A stretch of DNA of 64,000 nucleotides, taken from contig NC_067201.1 in NCBI RefSeq assembly GCF_000699445.3, positions 17,973,501 through 18,037,500 of the forward strand, in the 5' to 3' direction. This stretch comes from Schistosoma haematobium. Its lineage: Eukaryota > Platyhelminthes > Trematoda > Strigeidida > Schistosomatidae. Below, piece after piece: positions 1 through 18,628 of the stretch. Both the position numbers and the translations under genes were made by a program. The first letter of the stretch is position 1; every line of letters begins with the position of its first letter. Below the pieces are notes generated by a model. The model saw only the letters and a list, made by a program, of their open reading frames with translations. It had not been told where the DNA came from and made no database searches.

Positions 1-2000
1 CTGCGAAGTCGAAATCATCTAGCCACATACAGCCTATCAATTGTATTCCGTGCTTCCCCTCAGATGTTGAGGTCTTCATAATCCAGTCAGCCATCAGAAG
101 AAAGAGAAAACACGAGAGTAGGCGGCCTTGTCTGACTCCGGTCCTCACATGGGATGCGTCTGTCAGCTGTCCTCCATGCACAACTTTGGACTGTAGTCCA
201 TCGTATGAATTCCGGATGGTGTCTACGATCTTATCAGGTACTCTATAGTGTCGAGGAAGTTCCCATAATGTTCTCCTATCCACACTGTCAAATACTTTCT
301 CATAATCAAGAAAGTTGATGTATAGTGACGAGTTCTATTCAAGTGATTGTTCAACGATGATCCGTAATGTAGCGATTTGGTCTGTGTACGATCGGTCCTT
401 ACGGAGTCCAGCCTGTTGATTCTGAAGTGGAGTGTCCACTGAATCTTCCGTTTGGTCCAACAACACAGTTAAAAGGTTTTCTTTGTGCTGATAGTAGTGT
501 GATGCCTCTTATGTTCTCACATTTACTCAGATCTCCTTCCTTTGGTATATTGATGAGGTAGCTTCTTTCCAGTCAGTCGACACTTGTTCTTCCTCCCAAA
601 TCTTTTAAATAGAACGTTGAGCATGTTTACAGTTACCTCTGTCTGACTTCAGTGCTTCGGCTGGCGTATTGTCTGGTCTTATCACTCTCCCAATTTTCAG
701 CTGACGGCCACGCAGGTCTCCTCGATTCTTGATGTCGCGTGCCGTTTTGATGTCCGGCAGATTCAGTGTAGCTGGTCCATTCAAGAGTTCTTCAAAGTGC
801 TCTACCTACTTCCTCCTTTATTCTTGAATCTTAGTGATTGGTTTGCCTCCTTTTTTCTTGGCTGGTCATTCTGGTTCCCCATACCTTCTTAGCAGTTTCT
901 TCATTGTATTATATAGTTGTCCTAGATTTCCTTCTCTTGCAGCTCTTTCCACTATCGCTGCTAGGTCTTCTACAAATCTCTGCTTGTCAGCTCTAATACT
1001 CCTATTCACTTGCTTGTTTGCTTCAGTGTATTTGGTATGTGCCTTGACTTTTTCTGTTCTTGTTCGACTGTTGTTAATTGCTGTCTTCTCGCCCACCCTT
1101 TCTTGAATCCTGTCCAGGGTTGCAATGGAGATCCATTCATTATGATGATGCTTGTTACATGCCAGAACCTCCAGACACGTTGAAGTTAGTGCTTCTTTGA
1201 TCCCTTTCTAGTTATCCTCTACAGTAGTTTCTTCTTTGAGTAGATTTTTTAGGGTTTGGAACCTGTTGACAGTCATCTTGAATTCGTTGAGTTTGTCAGT
1301 ATCTCGAAGAAAGGCTGTGTTTAACTTTTGTAATGCTGCTTCTCCAATTTGCCAGTGTTTCTTTAGCTTCACTTTGATACACGCCATTATCAGGTAGTAG
1401 TTTGAAACTATGTCAGCTCCTCTCTTTGTTCTCGCGTCTTCCATTGTCCTTCCAAATCTTTTGTTGAAGAAATTTCGATCAATCTGGTTCTCTAAAGTGT
1501 TCCCCAATGAGACCCATCTGACTTTGTTTGTACATTTGTGGGGGAATATTGAGCTACTGATAACTTTTTCTGAAGACACACAGATTTGCAAATTTCTCAT
1601 CATTCTCGTTCCTTTCTCCTAGTCCATGTCGTCCCACGATATCTTCATATCCGGTGTTGTCCATTCCGACTTTGGCGTTTAGGTCTGCCGTCAGGACGTT
1701 CACGACCTTTTCTGGACATTTCGCTATGATCGATTACAGTCCCGAGTAGAACTGATCTTTATCGTCTTCGTTGCTATCATTGATTGGTACATAACACTGG
1801 ATAACATTCACTGTAATTCCATCCTTCCTTGTTTTGAATGATGCTTTGATAATCCCGGGTCTATGAGATTCCCATCGTACAAGTGCTTTACGTGCTTATT
1901 TAGACAGCATCACAGCAACTCCGCCTTTAGCTCTTCTAGGGTTACTTCTGGTCTTAAGCTCAGTCAAATGAGGAGAGTTGTGCATGGGGTCAGCAACCCC
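1..2000 (-). mobile_element. RTE-type non-LTR retrotransposon fragment, 3' end beyond the window
   Basis: Reading the minus strand from about 2000 down to 1 gives, in order, pieces of an endonuclease, a connecting region and a reverse transcriptase. The piece at 1603-1208 contains the endonuclease-end pattern NQIDRNFFNKRFGR followed by RTKRGADIVSNYYL, which is the 'enQIDhi...RRGADvaSDHhL' signature of RTE-clade proteins. The piece at 1096-866 is a charged, helical connector with NNSRTRTEKVKAHTKYTEA. The DNA from about 780 to 1 translates in shifted frames to RT blocks resembling FLDYEKVFDSVDR and GVRQG. Several stops and frameshifts separate the blocks, so it is a dead copy. The 5' limit near 2000 is approximate, and the 3' end is outside the window. 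Confidence 0.85.
1208..1603 (-). pseudogene. RTE endonuclease/connector fragment
   Basis: This is a 131-codon open piece of the RTE polyprotein on the minus strand. It carries the end of the endonuclease domain (NQIDRNFFNKRFGR, RRGADIV-like block) and then a lysine-rich connector (IKVKLKKHW). The flanking frames hold more of the same protein, so the apparent start codon is not meaningful. It is a remnant of the element at 1-2000 and not a host gene. Confidence 0.75.
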
Positions 2001-2925
2001 ATCCCGTAGAGAACAACCTTGTTAAAAGACACCAACCAGAATAACCTAACCATACAACAACAAAAATAAGAAATTACAAGGTATAAAAAACTCAGTTATA
2101 AGTTTTACAAAATGGGAGTAATTGGGAGTTAATTAGTTTGTGAATGACCAATCTGAAACTCAGACAAAAGGTAGTTCATGAATTAAAAAGTTAACGAATG
2201 GGAGTTTATTATAAAATATCATAATCCAAGCAAGTGTCTGATAATCATACAATGAAAATATAGACAATAATTTCCTGTACAATTCAACTTCTCATTGTCT
2301 CTTCGATATTTTAACAAAAACAGATGATTTTTTTAGATTTGTAAAAGTCGAAAAATATGATCCAGCGGTCTTATGATTAGTTGATAATATCATGACTTCA
2401 CTTGTCTTTTAGCGACTCCTGTTTACTTAGTTTTAGGTTCGCGTAAAATATATCTTAGGTGTTTTACTGTCGTAACTCTTGACTGAAGCTGTGTAGTCTA
2501 AAGTAATCCAGTATTCTAAAACGTTTCCACTTATTCAAATTGTTATTTTACTAAACAAAAAAACGTAACAATCTTCAAGATTTAAGAAACAAAAGATGAA
2601 TTCATTTGCAACATTGTAGTCAATTTGAGGCATATTCTTCGGAGACAAGTATATCGATACAATTAATTGGGGATGGTTTGCACTGAACAGATTAACGACG
2701 TGTTATTATCCCCTGCCAGTACCTAGTTGTTTTATCGAATCGAAGCAATATAAGAAAATTACCACCTGACTTATGACTACGAACAATTATTGTCTAACAC
2801 AAACACAACTGTTCATATGTACTTAGGATTGTAATTGTCGAAAAGTTAATCTATTTATGCTGATTCGTCCAACGAAATAATAACTTTATCGGTAGGATCT
2901 GGAACATATACCCAACCTTAGCTAG
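2000..2925. other. Intergenic, AT-rich, no gene seen
   Basis: I see no coding segment with family resemblance, no RNA gene and no clear repeat here. It separates two unrelated retrotransposon copies. Confidence 0.4.
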
Positions 2926-3007
2926 TGCCGTAACTTGGTTGTCTGACTTGCATATTTTGATGACTGAATCTGGCTATATTGGCTGGAACATACTTTCCTT
3001 TAACTTC

Positions 3008-3285
3008 TACTGGAGTGTATGCTGCTTATGTCAACATAAGTAGTATATAACACCAGTCAGAAGTGGAATGCCTGGCATCAGAAGGTTGGGAAAATCGAAT
3101 CGAAGAGAACGGGAACAAAGAGTAATTGTTATGGCAATGAAGGAACGATGAAGTTTGAAACAATTGATGGAGGATTTGCAAATGAAGTATTGAATGTATG
3201 GTTTTCACATTTGATCAAAGAACTCTGTAATTTTGTGTTTAAATACATTTGGTTGTCCCCACCTATATTGTCGTTTACAATACCA
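3008..3285 (+). repeat. Short interspersed element of about 275 bp nested in copy A
   Basis: In copies B and C the leader runs directly from 'ggttcta' to 'ccatgcc'. In copy A about 275 bp interrupt that point. A second copy of the same sequence lies in reverse orientation at 55065-55335. It shares blocks such as 'ataacaccagtcagaagtggaatg' (type), 'gaatcgaagagaacggga' and 'caattgatggagga'. There is no long open frame and no A/B box I can recognise, so the class is unknown (SINE-like or MITE-like). Confidence 0.7.
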
Positions 3286-3588
3286 CCATGCCAGCCAAGT
3301 CTTTTGGAGAACGGTAAGAATAAAAGCAGCAACTTAGGACCCGAAGTTGTACTGCTGAATGTAGAGGGGTAGGAAAGTAGTAAGGTGTTTCCTTCGGACG
3401 ACCGGCATTTGCAGTGATGCTGTCTTCTCATAACGGAAGGAAGGCGTTTGAAAAGGTTGATCCTAGAAATGTCACACCTGACCTTACCCCCACAGATTTC
3501 TGTCTCCGGAGGTAAGGCTTTTTGAAGTGCGAAGTTTATACATTGAAAAATTCCCATAAAAAGGTCGTGCGCGACTCGCCTCAAGCAG

Positions 3589-4855
3589 TTGTCCATTGGT
3601 CTTTGCGGTCACGCTCCTAGATCTCCAAGACCACCACCAATTCAGCTTGTTTTCCAGTTCCCTCAAGAAGAAATATCCTTCCACAGTATAAGCAACTGGG
3701 AAGTAACAGTCACCCTCTTATCTGTGTTGGCACCCGAGATTATCTTCTTGGCGATCAAATCCCTTCATCACCTTAATAATTCTCATATCTGTGCGACTAA
3801 CCTTTCTGGTATATATTTATCACCACGCGGTACTAATGCTAATAATTTGAGTTCACGGAAAATTATTCCTGTTTTCCTGAGACCACTCTCTAAACTACAT
3901 GTTCAAACCTTGTGTCAAATAGGACAACAGGCTTCTTTGCTAGGGCTCTAGAATCTTACGCTATAAATGCGTTGATGATAAGTCTTCTTATTGAAAGCTA
4001 GAATCGGTTTCCTAAACTCTCTAGTAACCCCTGGGCTAAATCTACACAGCAACTCGAATACGACAGAAAAGGCGCGAAATATGGAAGAAAACGCTGTACT
4101 CTAGTGGATCGTTCATGTACAGAAAATCTAGGGTATTTATAGCATTTTAGATGGCCTTGCGCTTCCGGAAAATTCTCGAACGCTACTAAATATAGTAACA
4201 GTATAGGTAACTACCCAATCAGAAACGCGACATGTGACTTTTGACTTCCTTAGTATTTCTGGCAAAACTTCTATTGAATACTGATCGAACAGGATGTTTA
4301 TCAGCGTTTTAGAGCCTTTTTGGCTTTTTTGAGGAATTTTCTGGATCTTCCCAACATCTTTTTCTCCGAAACGTGCATACAGGATGTGAGTACGGTCATT
4401 TATTTGACCTCACCTTGTCAACATAAAGAACCGGGACGACTTACCCTTCGAGCTTCTAAAGACCTTACTACAACGTCCTGTGGCCTCGGTGGTGTATGTA
4501 CAGCATTAATTTTTAAAGCAGAACAGGTTCTGTTAGACTTGATTCCAATATATAGTTGCTTGTGCACTGTCCGACTAAACAGGACAATCAGAATTCAAAA
4601 AGGTAAGGGCACACTGCGTTATCTCTGCCTATGTTCTCACTGGTTACAATTTGAATGAAGTCAAAGATGGATTTTATGGGGAGCTGTTCAACCTTCTTCA
4701 AAAAGCTAAACGCTCTGACTCAGTAATATTGGCAGGTGATTTTACTTTTCAAGTATGTAGACTAAACCAAATCGAAAGGCACTTAAACAAATATTGTGAT
4801 ATTGCTGCCCAACGAGCAGAATGGCGGCCGTCTGAAAAAATTGATATGGCAACTT
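3589..4855 (+). pseudogene. RTE-like ORF remnant (endonuclease part only) in copy A
   Basis: Open pieces 3589-3951, 4320-4658 and 4651-4857 together cover the N-terminal region and the apurinic-type endonuclease of an RTE-like polyprotein. They are broken by an insertion and by frameshifts. The GDF block (AGDFTFQV) lacks the Asn of the GDFNA motif kept in copies B and C, which fits a dead copy. No RT motif follows. Confidence 0.7.
3974..4360. mobile_element. About 385-bp insertion in copy A, possibly a solo LTR
   Basis: Copy B reads continuously from the 'agaatctcgcgccatcgatgtg' region into 'tctccgaaacg'. In copy A the same two points are separated by about 385 bp starting 'tgatgataag' and ending near 'cccaacatc'. 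The inserted DNA has no coding potential. Its size and TG start suggest a solo LTR, but I could not find a clean target duplication, so its class is open. Confidence 0.5.
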
Positions 4856-5344
4856 GAACCGATGTACACACGTACAACGTTCTACGCTGTGAATGAATTG
4901 CTGACTGACTGAGACCATATATCATTATGAATTACACAAAATTTCACTTAACCTGTCACCCTGTAATATTGATATTTTATTAGGCCAATTGCTATAAATT
5001 TATGTCAGTTGCTTAATAAGATTGAATTATCTATTTATATAGATAAGCACCAGTGTCTGATAGTGTAAATATATAGTACTTTGTGCTTTATTCTGATGAT
5101 TTTTTGTTATTTTCTTTTGGAATTTCAAATGAATCTCATTAATTATTAGCAATCTCTTAATTTCAACTCAAATATTCATCTCAATTCTTGTTTACCATGT
5201 TTAAGTGAAACGTTTAATATTTCTTTGTTTCTTATTGACTCTAATCGTTAAATCAGTCGACCTTTAATTCTGCTGTGACTTTATGTCCGACTTTTTATCC
5301 CATGATTTATCCACCAATCAAAATACGACTTATACAATCTTAGC

Positions 5345-5670
5345 ACTGTGCCAAACCAATGACGTCCGACCGGCATGAGCAGCCCAGCGTCCTTATTGGT
5401 CCTATGTTCGCCTAGCCCATCCAATTGAGTCCAGAACACCAATACCAGCTCCCACTATGCGAATCATGTATTTCAAACATACTGCGTTTATATATCAAAC
5501 AAACAGACCGCAACGCACCATAAAACAGGAAATAACATTTGCACACAATAAAGCCAAAAAGTGGCTGTGAACGTGGGAGGCAGTAGTTAATAAACTGAGC
5601 ATAATTTAGGGACAGTAAATCGTATAATAAATTGTAGGTCAAAATGAAGCTTATAATAAGAGGAATATAA
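5345..5670. repeat. Unclassified interspersed-repeat candidate
   Basis: This stretch has visibly higher GC content and lower A/T-run content than its surroundings (for example 'gacgtccgaccggcatgagc'). It ends in an AATAAA-rich segment. It has no coding similarity. It lies just upstream of the first visible UCKL1 exon. I infer a transposed repeat from composition alone. Confidence 0.3.
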
Positions 5671-5963
5671 ATATACATAATCTAATTATTGAATAGTTAT
5701 ACCATAAGAATGTATCGATAATATTAGTCAATTAATACGTCTCAGCAGTTACTCGTTATTTAATCTTCGCTCGGATATAACAAATTACAGGGTCACATGT
5801 TCGATTTATTTTGTTTTGTTCTGTTTGATAATATTGTTAACCCTCACATCAGATATGTGGTTCAAAGCCATGAGTACGTAAATTTGCACTTAATAAATGA
5901 GTGTAGCATTAACTCTTTGTAGTTTGTATTATTAATTTGGTATTGCTTATCTTTCATATCAAG

Positions 5964-12470
<6,507 letters not shown>

Positions 12471-13500
12471 TGAATCTAATTGTTTCTTTTCTTCATGACA
12501 TTCTGCAACACTTTTGCCAATTTGAGTGAACTTTCTTTTCGTCGTTTACTACTTATATAGTCAGGAACCTTTCTAGTTGGTTTTAGTCTGATTTTTAATT
12601 AATTGTTTTCTTTAAAGAGTTTTTGTTTTGTTTTTTCTGACAGATTTTTTCTGGAAATCTACAACACTAGCTCGATATCCTTGTCTAGTCCGCATCTCTA
12701 AACTTGTTTCATTCATTGCAATTTCTTATACTCTATTGCATGTAGTTTTGTTATTCCGTCTGACAAATTGATTTATAGTTAGTGTGTTTTCTTCTTTATG
12801 TATATGTGTCGATTTAATTGAATTCACTGATATCTTTTTGATGTATATTTGTACTTTATTGATTATTTTTGTCTTTTTTTTACTATACAGTTGTTTTCTT
12901 CCCAATTGACAAGGAAGAAGCAAGTTTATTTTCTTTGTAATATATGTATGTATTACAGAGAATTTACTTTAATAATATACTAATTATTTATTGTGTACTA
13001 AAGGTTTCAATATTTTGTTGTTTAATCTTGATTTTCTTTTACAAATATTTCTGTTATTTTAATACACTGATAATTTCCTACTTTATTCATCCACTTCACT
13101 TTTTTTCTTTAGAGAAAAATACGTCTATTTTAGTTTCTACTGTTGCTGTTGACGATGACGATAAAGTTAATGTGAAACATCTTTTTCTATATAAAGTGTG
13201 TTCAGATGTCATTTTATGTCCTATATGCATATATGAAGCGGTAGCTTGCTTGTTAGAATGCTCGAAATAGTTTGAAGGTTCCAAATCCCTACTCATTGCT
13301 TACTTGAGTTTTGGGCTGGCTGCTAGCAATATTAGACCCTATACAATCAGTTTCGCTCAGAGGTAAGTGTATAAATCCGTACTTGGTAAAGAAGCTATAA
13401 TTAGGTGGTGGCATGCATTTATGATGATTTAGATTTGATTGGGTGGGGAACGTATGTATTGGCGTCGTATCAGGTGACTTCAATCAAAAAGCGATAACCA
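12471..13500. other. Downstream of UCKL1, no gene seen
   Basis: T-rich sequence that probably includes the UCKL1 3' UTR. The open frames here are short and low-complexity, with no family resemblance. Confidence 0.4.
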
Positions 13501-14280
13501 TGGAAGAAACACAATCAGCCCCTAAATGTCTTGAGACGACCGAAGATGAGGAGAGGTCACTCTCCTTCTTGAAATAGGTAGTGAGCAGATAGAAGTAGTC
13601 AAGAAGTTCGTGTATCTAGGTAGCTGCATAAGTGCTGTTGGTGGCGTGAGTGAGCCAGAGTAACTCATGCTAATCCAGCATATCTTTGGCGCCTTTGTGA
13701 TGTTAGTCTGGCTGTAAAAGGTCGGATCTACAACATGTCTGTAAGAACAGTTCTGGTCTATGCCTATGAAATCTAACCTCTCTGAATTGAGGATGTTAGA
13801 CCACTCTGTGTTTAGTCGTCGTTGTCACCGAAGGATTGCCGACATTCAGTGGCAACACCATGTTAGTAATGCAGAGGTTCGGTATCGTGTGTTTGGGCAG
13901 AGCGACGATAATTCAATTGGTATCACTATCTTGAAACATCGACTTCGGTGGCTTAAATGTGTCTTACGAATGTCTTTTCGGAGAATTCCACGTCATGCAT
14001 TACTTACCAACGCTGGGAAGGGTTGGAAAAGCAGAGAGGTGGTCAATGTATGTTATGGTATCGTGGTATGGAAGAAAGCTGTACAGAACTGGCATCTGTT
14101 GTTCCTTCACGACTCCCTGGTTGGGCTCCTAGAGATGGTGCAACACTGACTAGGGACGTGGCTCAGAATAGAAGCCAGTGGTTATTCCGCTATAATTTTC
14201 TTTTACTTCATAAAAGTGAACGCAACTTTAACTGGAAGAATTCTTTTTGGTTATATTTCTGCTAACTGAACTATTTCTCC
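13500..14280 (+). mobile_element. 3' end of an RTE-type retrotransposon, 5'-truncated
   Basis: The sequence translates in several frames to the C-terminal part of RTE polyproteins: VVKKFVYLGSCIS, then SVFSRRCHRRIADIQWQ, then ILKHRLRWLKCVLRMS, then GGQCMLWYRGMEESC, and near the end PSRLPGWAPRDGATL with AQNRSQW. The order matches the 3' end of the element type seen on the minus strand at 1-2000. Frame changes near 13590, 13770 and 14030 show it is inactive. The 5' edge near 13500 is approximate. Confidence 0.8.
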
Positions 14281-14283
14281 TAT

Positions 14284-14452
14284 TAATATTATTATTATGT
14301 TGCTATTATTATTATTATTATCATTATGATTAGTATTGTCATTACTATTGTTATTATTGGCATTATTATTACTGTTATTATTATTGTAATATTATTATCG
14401 TTACTATTATTATTGTCGTTATTATTATTATTATTTCACTCTCATACACTAA
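14284..14452. repeat. Imperfect (ATT)n repeat at the 3' end of the RTE copy
   Basis: About 170 bases of TTA/ATT units with interruptions follow directly after the retrotransposon's coding end. RTE-type elements commonly end in short tandem repeats and not in poly(A), so this is likely the element's tail, later expanded. Confidence 0.8.
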
Positions 14453-14689
14453 TGTCTATTCTTTGTTCTCCTTATTATAAACGCTTCACATTCTCTCTCT
14501 TCGCATCCTCATTTGTTGTTGTGTGGCGCATATGTATTTAGTGCCTTTTTTACAATATTTATGTGTCCAAATAAATAACAAAGAAAATTATTACTCTCAA
14601 TAATAGGAAGCTCATAGTTATGTTAAAATCTTGTAGTTTACAGTGCGAGTTCACTATAGTTGGTTAATCATTGAAAATCAGAAAGCACT

Positions 14690-14825
14690 GGACAGTTATA
14701 TCGTTCTAGTTCGGCGCTCTGTCAGTTTTGAAAGTTAAGTGCTCACTCCAAGGCCTAAGAGTCCCAGATACATACTACTGAGTAGTCCCATAACAGGATG
14801 GAATAGACATCCAGTGCTTTTTGAA
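14690..14825 (+). repeat. SINE-like remnant
   Basis: The end 'gtcccataacaggatggaat' followed by 'agacatccagtgctt' matches the body of the SINE at 38303-38754 (minus strand: 'gtcccacaataggacgaaat' and 'ccgtccagtgcttcc'). The head is degenerate, with no clear A or B box. Confidence 0.5.
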
Positions 14826-17800
14826 TTTTACTGATTGTTTAGCTAAAGTTAACCAGTGGTGTAAAGTACGAAATTTAATAAACTCCCTGTTTGAATAAAA
14901 ATATAAATCTGTTTTTGCCGTATATGTAAACCCAGAAAATCTTTATTTTCGGAAATTGTGGATTTCTGTGTTTTGCCCATAGAATTTCTTGATTTTAAAC
15001 TGTTTGAGCATTTAAGTAGTCTCCGTCTAATTACAATACTAAAGATATACTAGAATTCTTGTTTTACTGTATCAAGGTTAGCAGAGGAATTAGTGGTGTT
15101 TTTATTCGTTATTTTCATAAGATGTAAAGGAATACTGAATTCAAGCTAGGCTAATATTATTTAATCGTCTTATGGTTATTAAATATGTATTTACGGCAGA
15201 GATATGATTTTACGTTGCATGTTTTGTGCTGGATGTTTACGCTGAGGACGTTTATATGGAAAACTAGAAATTCACGATGTCATTCTGATCAGCGAACACT
15301 ACATCACTAAAACATTCCCATTATATCAAAAATTGACTTATTTGTTAAGAGATGTAATGAAAATGAGGTGATCGCTTTAGGACTTGGTATTTACTGTGCA
15401 TATGGATTTTAATCACTAGGCTTCATGCTATTACTCCACCCCATATACTTCGGTTTGAATGAACGGTTGATATCATTAACGCATGTATAGTGTATAACTC
15501 GAAATTAAGCATGTAAATATGCCTGAGTTATATTAACATAATAATAATAATTGGTTAAAGGCTGTAATAATTTAGTTGTTTGAAAACATGGTCTGTTTAA
15601 ATCACAATGGAATAGATGTCGGAGTACAAAACAACTGACCTGTTGGAATATATACACATATTTCTAATCGGTTTTATCATTATTCGAGACTTTCGTGAGA
15701 GTCGAGTTTTATGGACTTGGGTCACAAATGAAATTTCTGTAATGTGGTAAACAAGTCTGCATAATATTTCGTCATCTATGTCATGTTTTTTTCCTTAATC
15801 ATATTCGATCGTTGAATTATGTAGCTTGGCCACTGGTAAAGCGATTCGACATAATGCCACTTGGTGGCTAGATGATGATTAGTGCGAAAGCAGCGAAATC
15901 AATGCTCAGAACTTCTTTGTCAACTATCTTTCATTCCCTAGTATAAACAAAGCAGAGTGGAAATTGTAAGTAGGAAAGAAAATATTTTGAATCAGACTTT
16001 ATATCCAATTAAAAAAATCAGAACTTAAATCGTCAGTAATTATAATATTAGTGTACTAGAAATGCGTATAAGATAGATTTCCATGTTAGCGGAAATCAAT
16101 CGGTATTGAGCGTGTACTTTTCATTCAAAGTAAAATAATCTATGCAGCTAAGAAAATCTGTAATTGATTGTGGGTTGAGAATTCTTGTTCTTTCGAGCTT
16201 CCTATATGTCTATTAGTATACAAACTCTACGTAGAAAAAAACCTAACAGACGTTAGGCATCAGTTGGAAAACCACTGAAACTTGAGCTTTTGAATAACCC
16301 GAATATTACAGGTGATGGAACTGGATAATAGTCAGATTATTATCACAAATCAACTAAACTTGAAAATGTAGAATAACATATTACGATTAATATCAACTTG
16401 TGATGAAATAACATCTGTGATATCTGTTTTAATCTCGATATAGTTGGACTTCATCAATCATGGCTTCTTATTAAGACTTCCACGACTCTTTTTGTTTATA
16501 ATTATGTTGAGATAACATTCTGATTTGACCGATAAAAATAAATAATTTAAAATAAGAATCGGTCATCTCATAGTAGATCACTAACATGCACTCGTTTTAT
16601 AGCCATATAAAGTAACTCTTCTATTTGAAAAAGCTTCACTCCTTATCTGTTTTACAGTCGAGTACAAATAAACATATTCCATAAATAACTTGTTCTATAA
16701 CTGATTTATAGACAGTTATTTCGGAAACTACTAAAGCTGTGCGATGAAAGGAAAAATACAATGCGAAGCCATACGATGTTTAGAGTTTTAGAAGTTCTTC
16801 ATAAATTAGAAGTATTTGGAAATTAAAGACGAGTTGGTCTCCTGGTCGACATATCAGCTAGGTAGTCTGTTTGTTCACCGATCAGCTTCTACAATGTTAT
16901 TTAGACTGTCAATTTCATCTGAGCCAATGGAAACCAGCCTAATCCACTATTTAATAAAATTTCATACAGAAAAAATGTCTATAAATTCTAGCATTTAATA
17001 TTTAAACCTTTCAGTACTATGCAGTTATTTATAAGGTTGGATAATTATCACAAAAATGTGAATAATCCTTTTGAGAAGTGCCAGCAAAAAGTTCTTTCAT
17101 TAAATTTTGCCATGCACTTACTCGACTGTCAAATAATAACATGAATAAATTATTAATATAAACCGTTCTGAAAATATTCCCATATAGTTTGTTCCCATGG
17201 ATGTTTTAGAACAAGTCATACAACTTTAAGCAGTCCGTCAAAATAATCATTAATCAGTGAATTTAGGTTGAACTTGACTATGTGACGTTGGAATAAATGT
17301 CAGAGGCCGAAATGACCGTTAACTACAAACTGTTGTTACTATTTACCTTCGTATACTTCTTTGACATGTGATGGTAAATCTAAAAAATCAAGATTACAGA
17401 TTATCACATCTATAGTAACAATTGTGGTAAATTGCTTTGTTCACATAAGGATGAATAGGATAATTGGATAAAAATCGGATTTAAGAGCAGAAGCCTCTGC
17501 GTTTCTGAGCCGATCAGTTATATTTCAAGAAAACAAGAGAATTCTATCCGACCTTGATTGGGTGCATTCGGGTAAATCGTACAAGATTCGTAGTTCAATT
17601 AGTAAAAAGCAGCATCAAGCATCAGTTGTAACGTAACTCATCATTTTAAATCTTCTCTTAAATTTTGTACAAATTATATATATATATTATTGACTTTTGG
17701 CTAGTTTAAGATGTGACTGTCCACCGAGAGAAGACAGACAAATACTAAGTATATAGGTTAAAGGTTGGTTCTACTATATTTCTATTCAGACCTCACATGA

Positions 17801-18560
17801 GGTAACTGCTCTGCATTTTGGGTTAGTAAACTGGGATTCTGATCTAATGAGTGGTTCTCAATTGTAAATGGGAAATTGTGTACCGGATTACCATGAAACA
17901 TTATAGTGGCCTAATTATCTCGCATCGTGGCCTAGTGCTTCCAGTTTTATCATCTAATCTAGAACAGGTGTATAAATCGTATTGTATCATCATGTCGATT
18001 ATAAATTGAGCTCAAATTCTTCATTATTTTGTAGTCACAACAATTTTCTTCGAAGCAAATTTCTTTACAATGTTTTTGAATAAATCGGCTTAGAAAACGT
18101 CAGCATTTCATGTTTATTATTAGTGCTTCTACGAAATCATTTTGATGGAGACGGCGGCCTGCCTGAATATGTAGACTACCTGTTTCTGCCATCTAATTAT
18201 TTCAACAAGTTATCTTCATTTTGTTTGACAGTCTCATTATGTCCATTAATCGCGCGCGCTAATTAAAAGGACAGTGGTATTTTTCCTCGATGAGTAAATT
18301 CTATTGTTTTGATCGTTTATTACGTATCAAGACTACTGTTTTCACTTTAGTTGAATTTATTTCAGTTAAAGTATTCGATTACAGTATCGTTTCTGTTTCC
18401 ATATTAGTTTGTCGTCAGTGTTTCAAAAAGGGCAGTGATTTTGTACTTGTTGTGATTATCCTTGCTTTTGTGTAATTATTGCATCAAAAGCATTCTTTGT
18501 CTTAATCAAAGTACTTTAGTTAAGGTTTGAAATCTTGCTAAAGTTTGTCTTGTAGTATCC
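14826..18560. other. Intergenic, no gene seen
   Basis: About 3.7 kb of AT-rich DNA between the UCKL1 gene and the CR1-like composite. All open frames are short and have no recognisable domain. A short (AT)n run lies near 17677-17690. Confidence 0.4.
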
Positions 18561-18628
18561 TTTAACTCGTTGACTGACACTGTGTTCATACTGTGATCGT
18601 ATTGTGTTTTTCACTTTAATCTGACTAG

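Larger units (their letters stand above)
2925..4915 (+). mobile_element. RTE-like element copy A, internally deleted, with two nested insertions
   Basis: This copy aligns by eye with copies B (from 51343) and C (from 61333). The 5' leader has the shared 'ctatattggctgg' block near 2970 and the 'cggtaagaataaaagcagcaac' type block near 3312. The coding part includes [15 protein letters not shown] (near 3890-3935), the endonuclease block SETCIQDVSTVIYLTSP (near 4365-4415), and a VILAGDF block near 4725. The protein stops matching at about 4836, just after the AQRxxxGDRL position of copy C. The sequence then jumps to a 3' tail (about 4850-4915: aactTgaaCcgatgtac... ctgactgactgag) that copy B also has. 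No reverse transcriptase domain is present. Insertions sit at about 3008-3285 and 3974-4360. Confidence 0.8.

Noticed and set aside
834..1106. 90-codon plus-strand hydrophobic frame, considered as a membrane protein
   Set aside because: It is the antisense of the RTE connector region on the minus strand; the hydrophobic run arises from the complement of Lys/Glu-rich codons.
5937..5963. ATG at 5937 as the start of a UPRT-only protein
   Set aside because: The nine codons before 5964 look intronic (T-rich, ending in AAG), and family members continue upstream. I keep this as an alternative and not the main call.
14326..14541. Isoleucine/leucine-rich frame that looks like a membrane segment
   Set aside because: It is a translation of the (ATT)n repeat.
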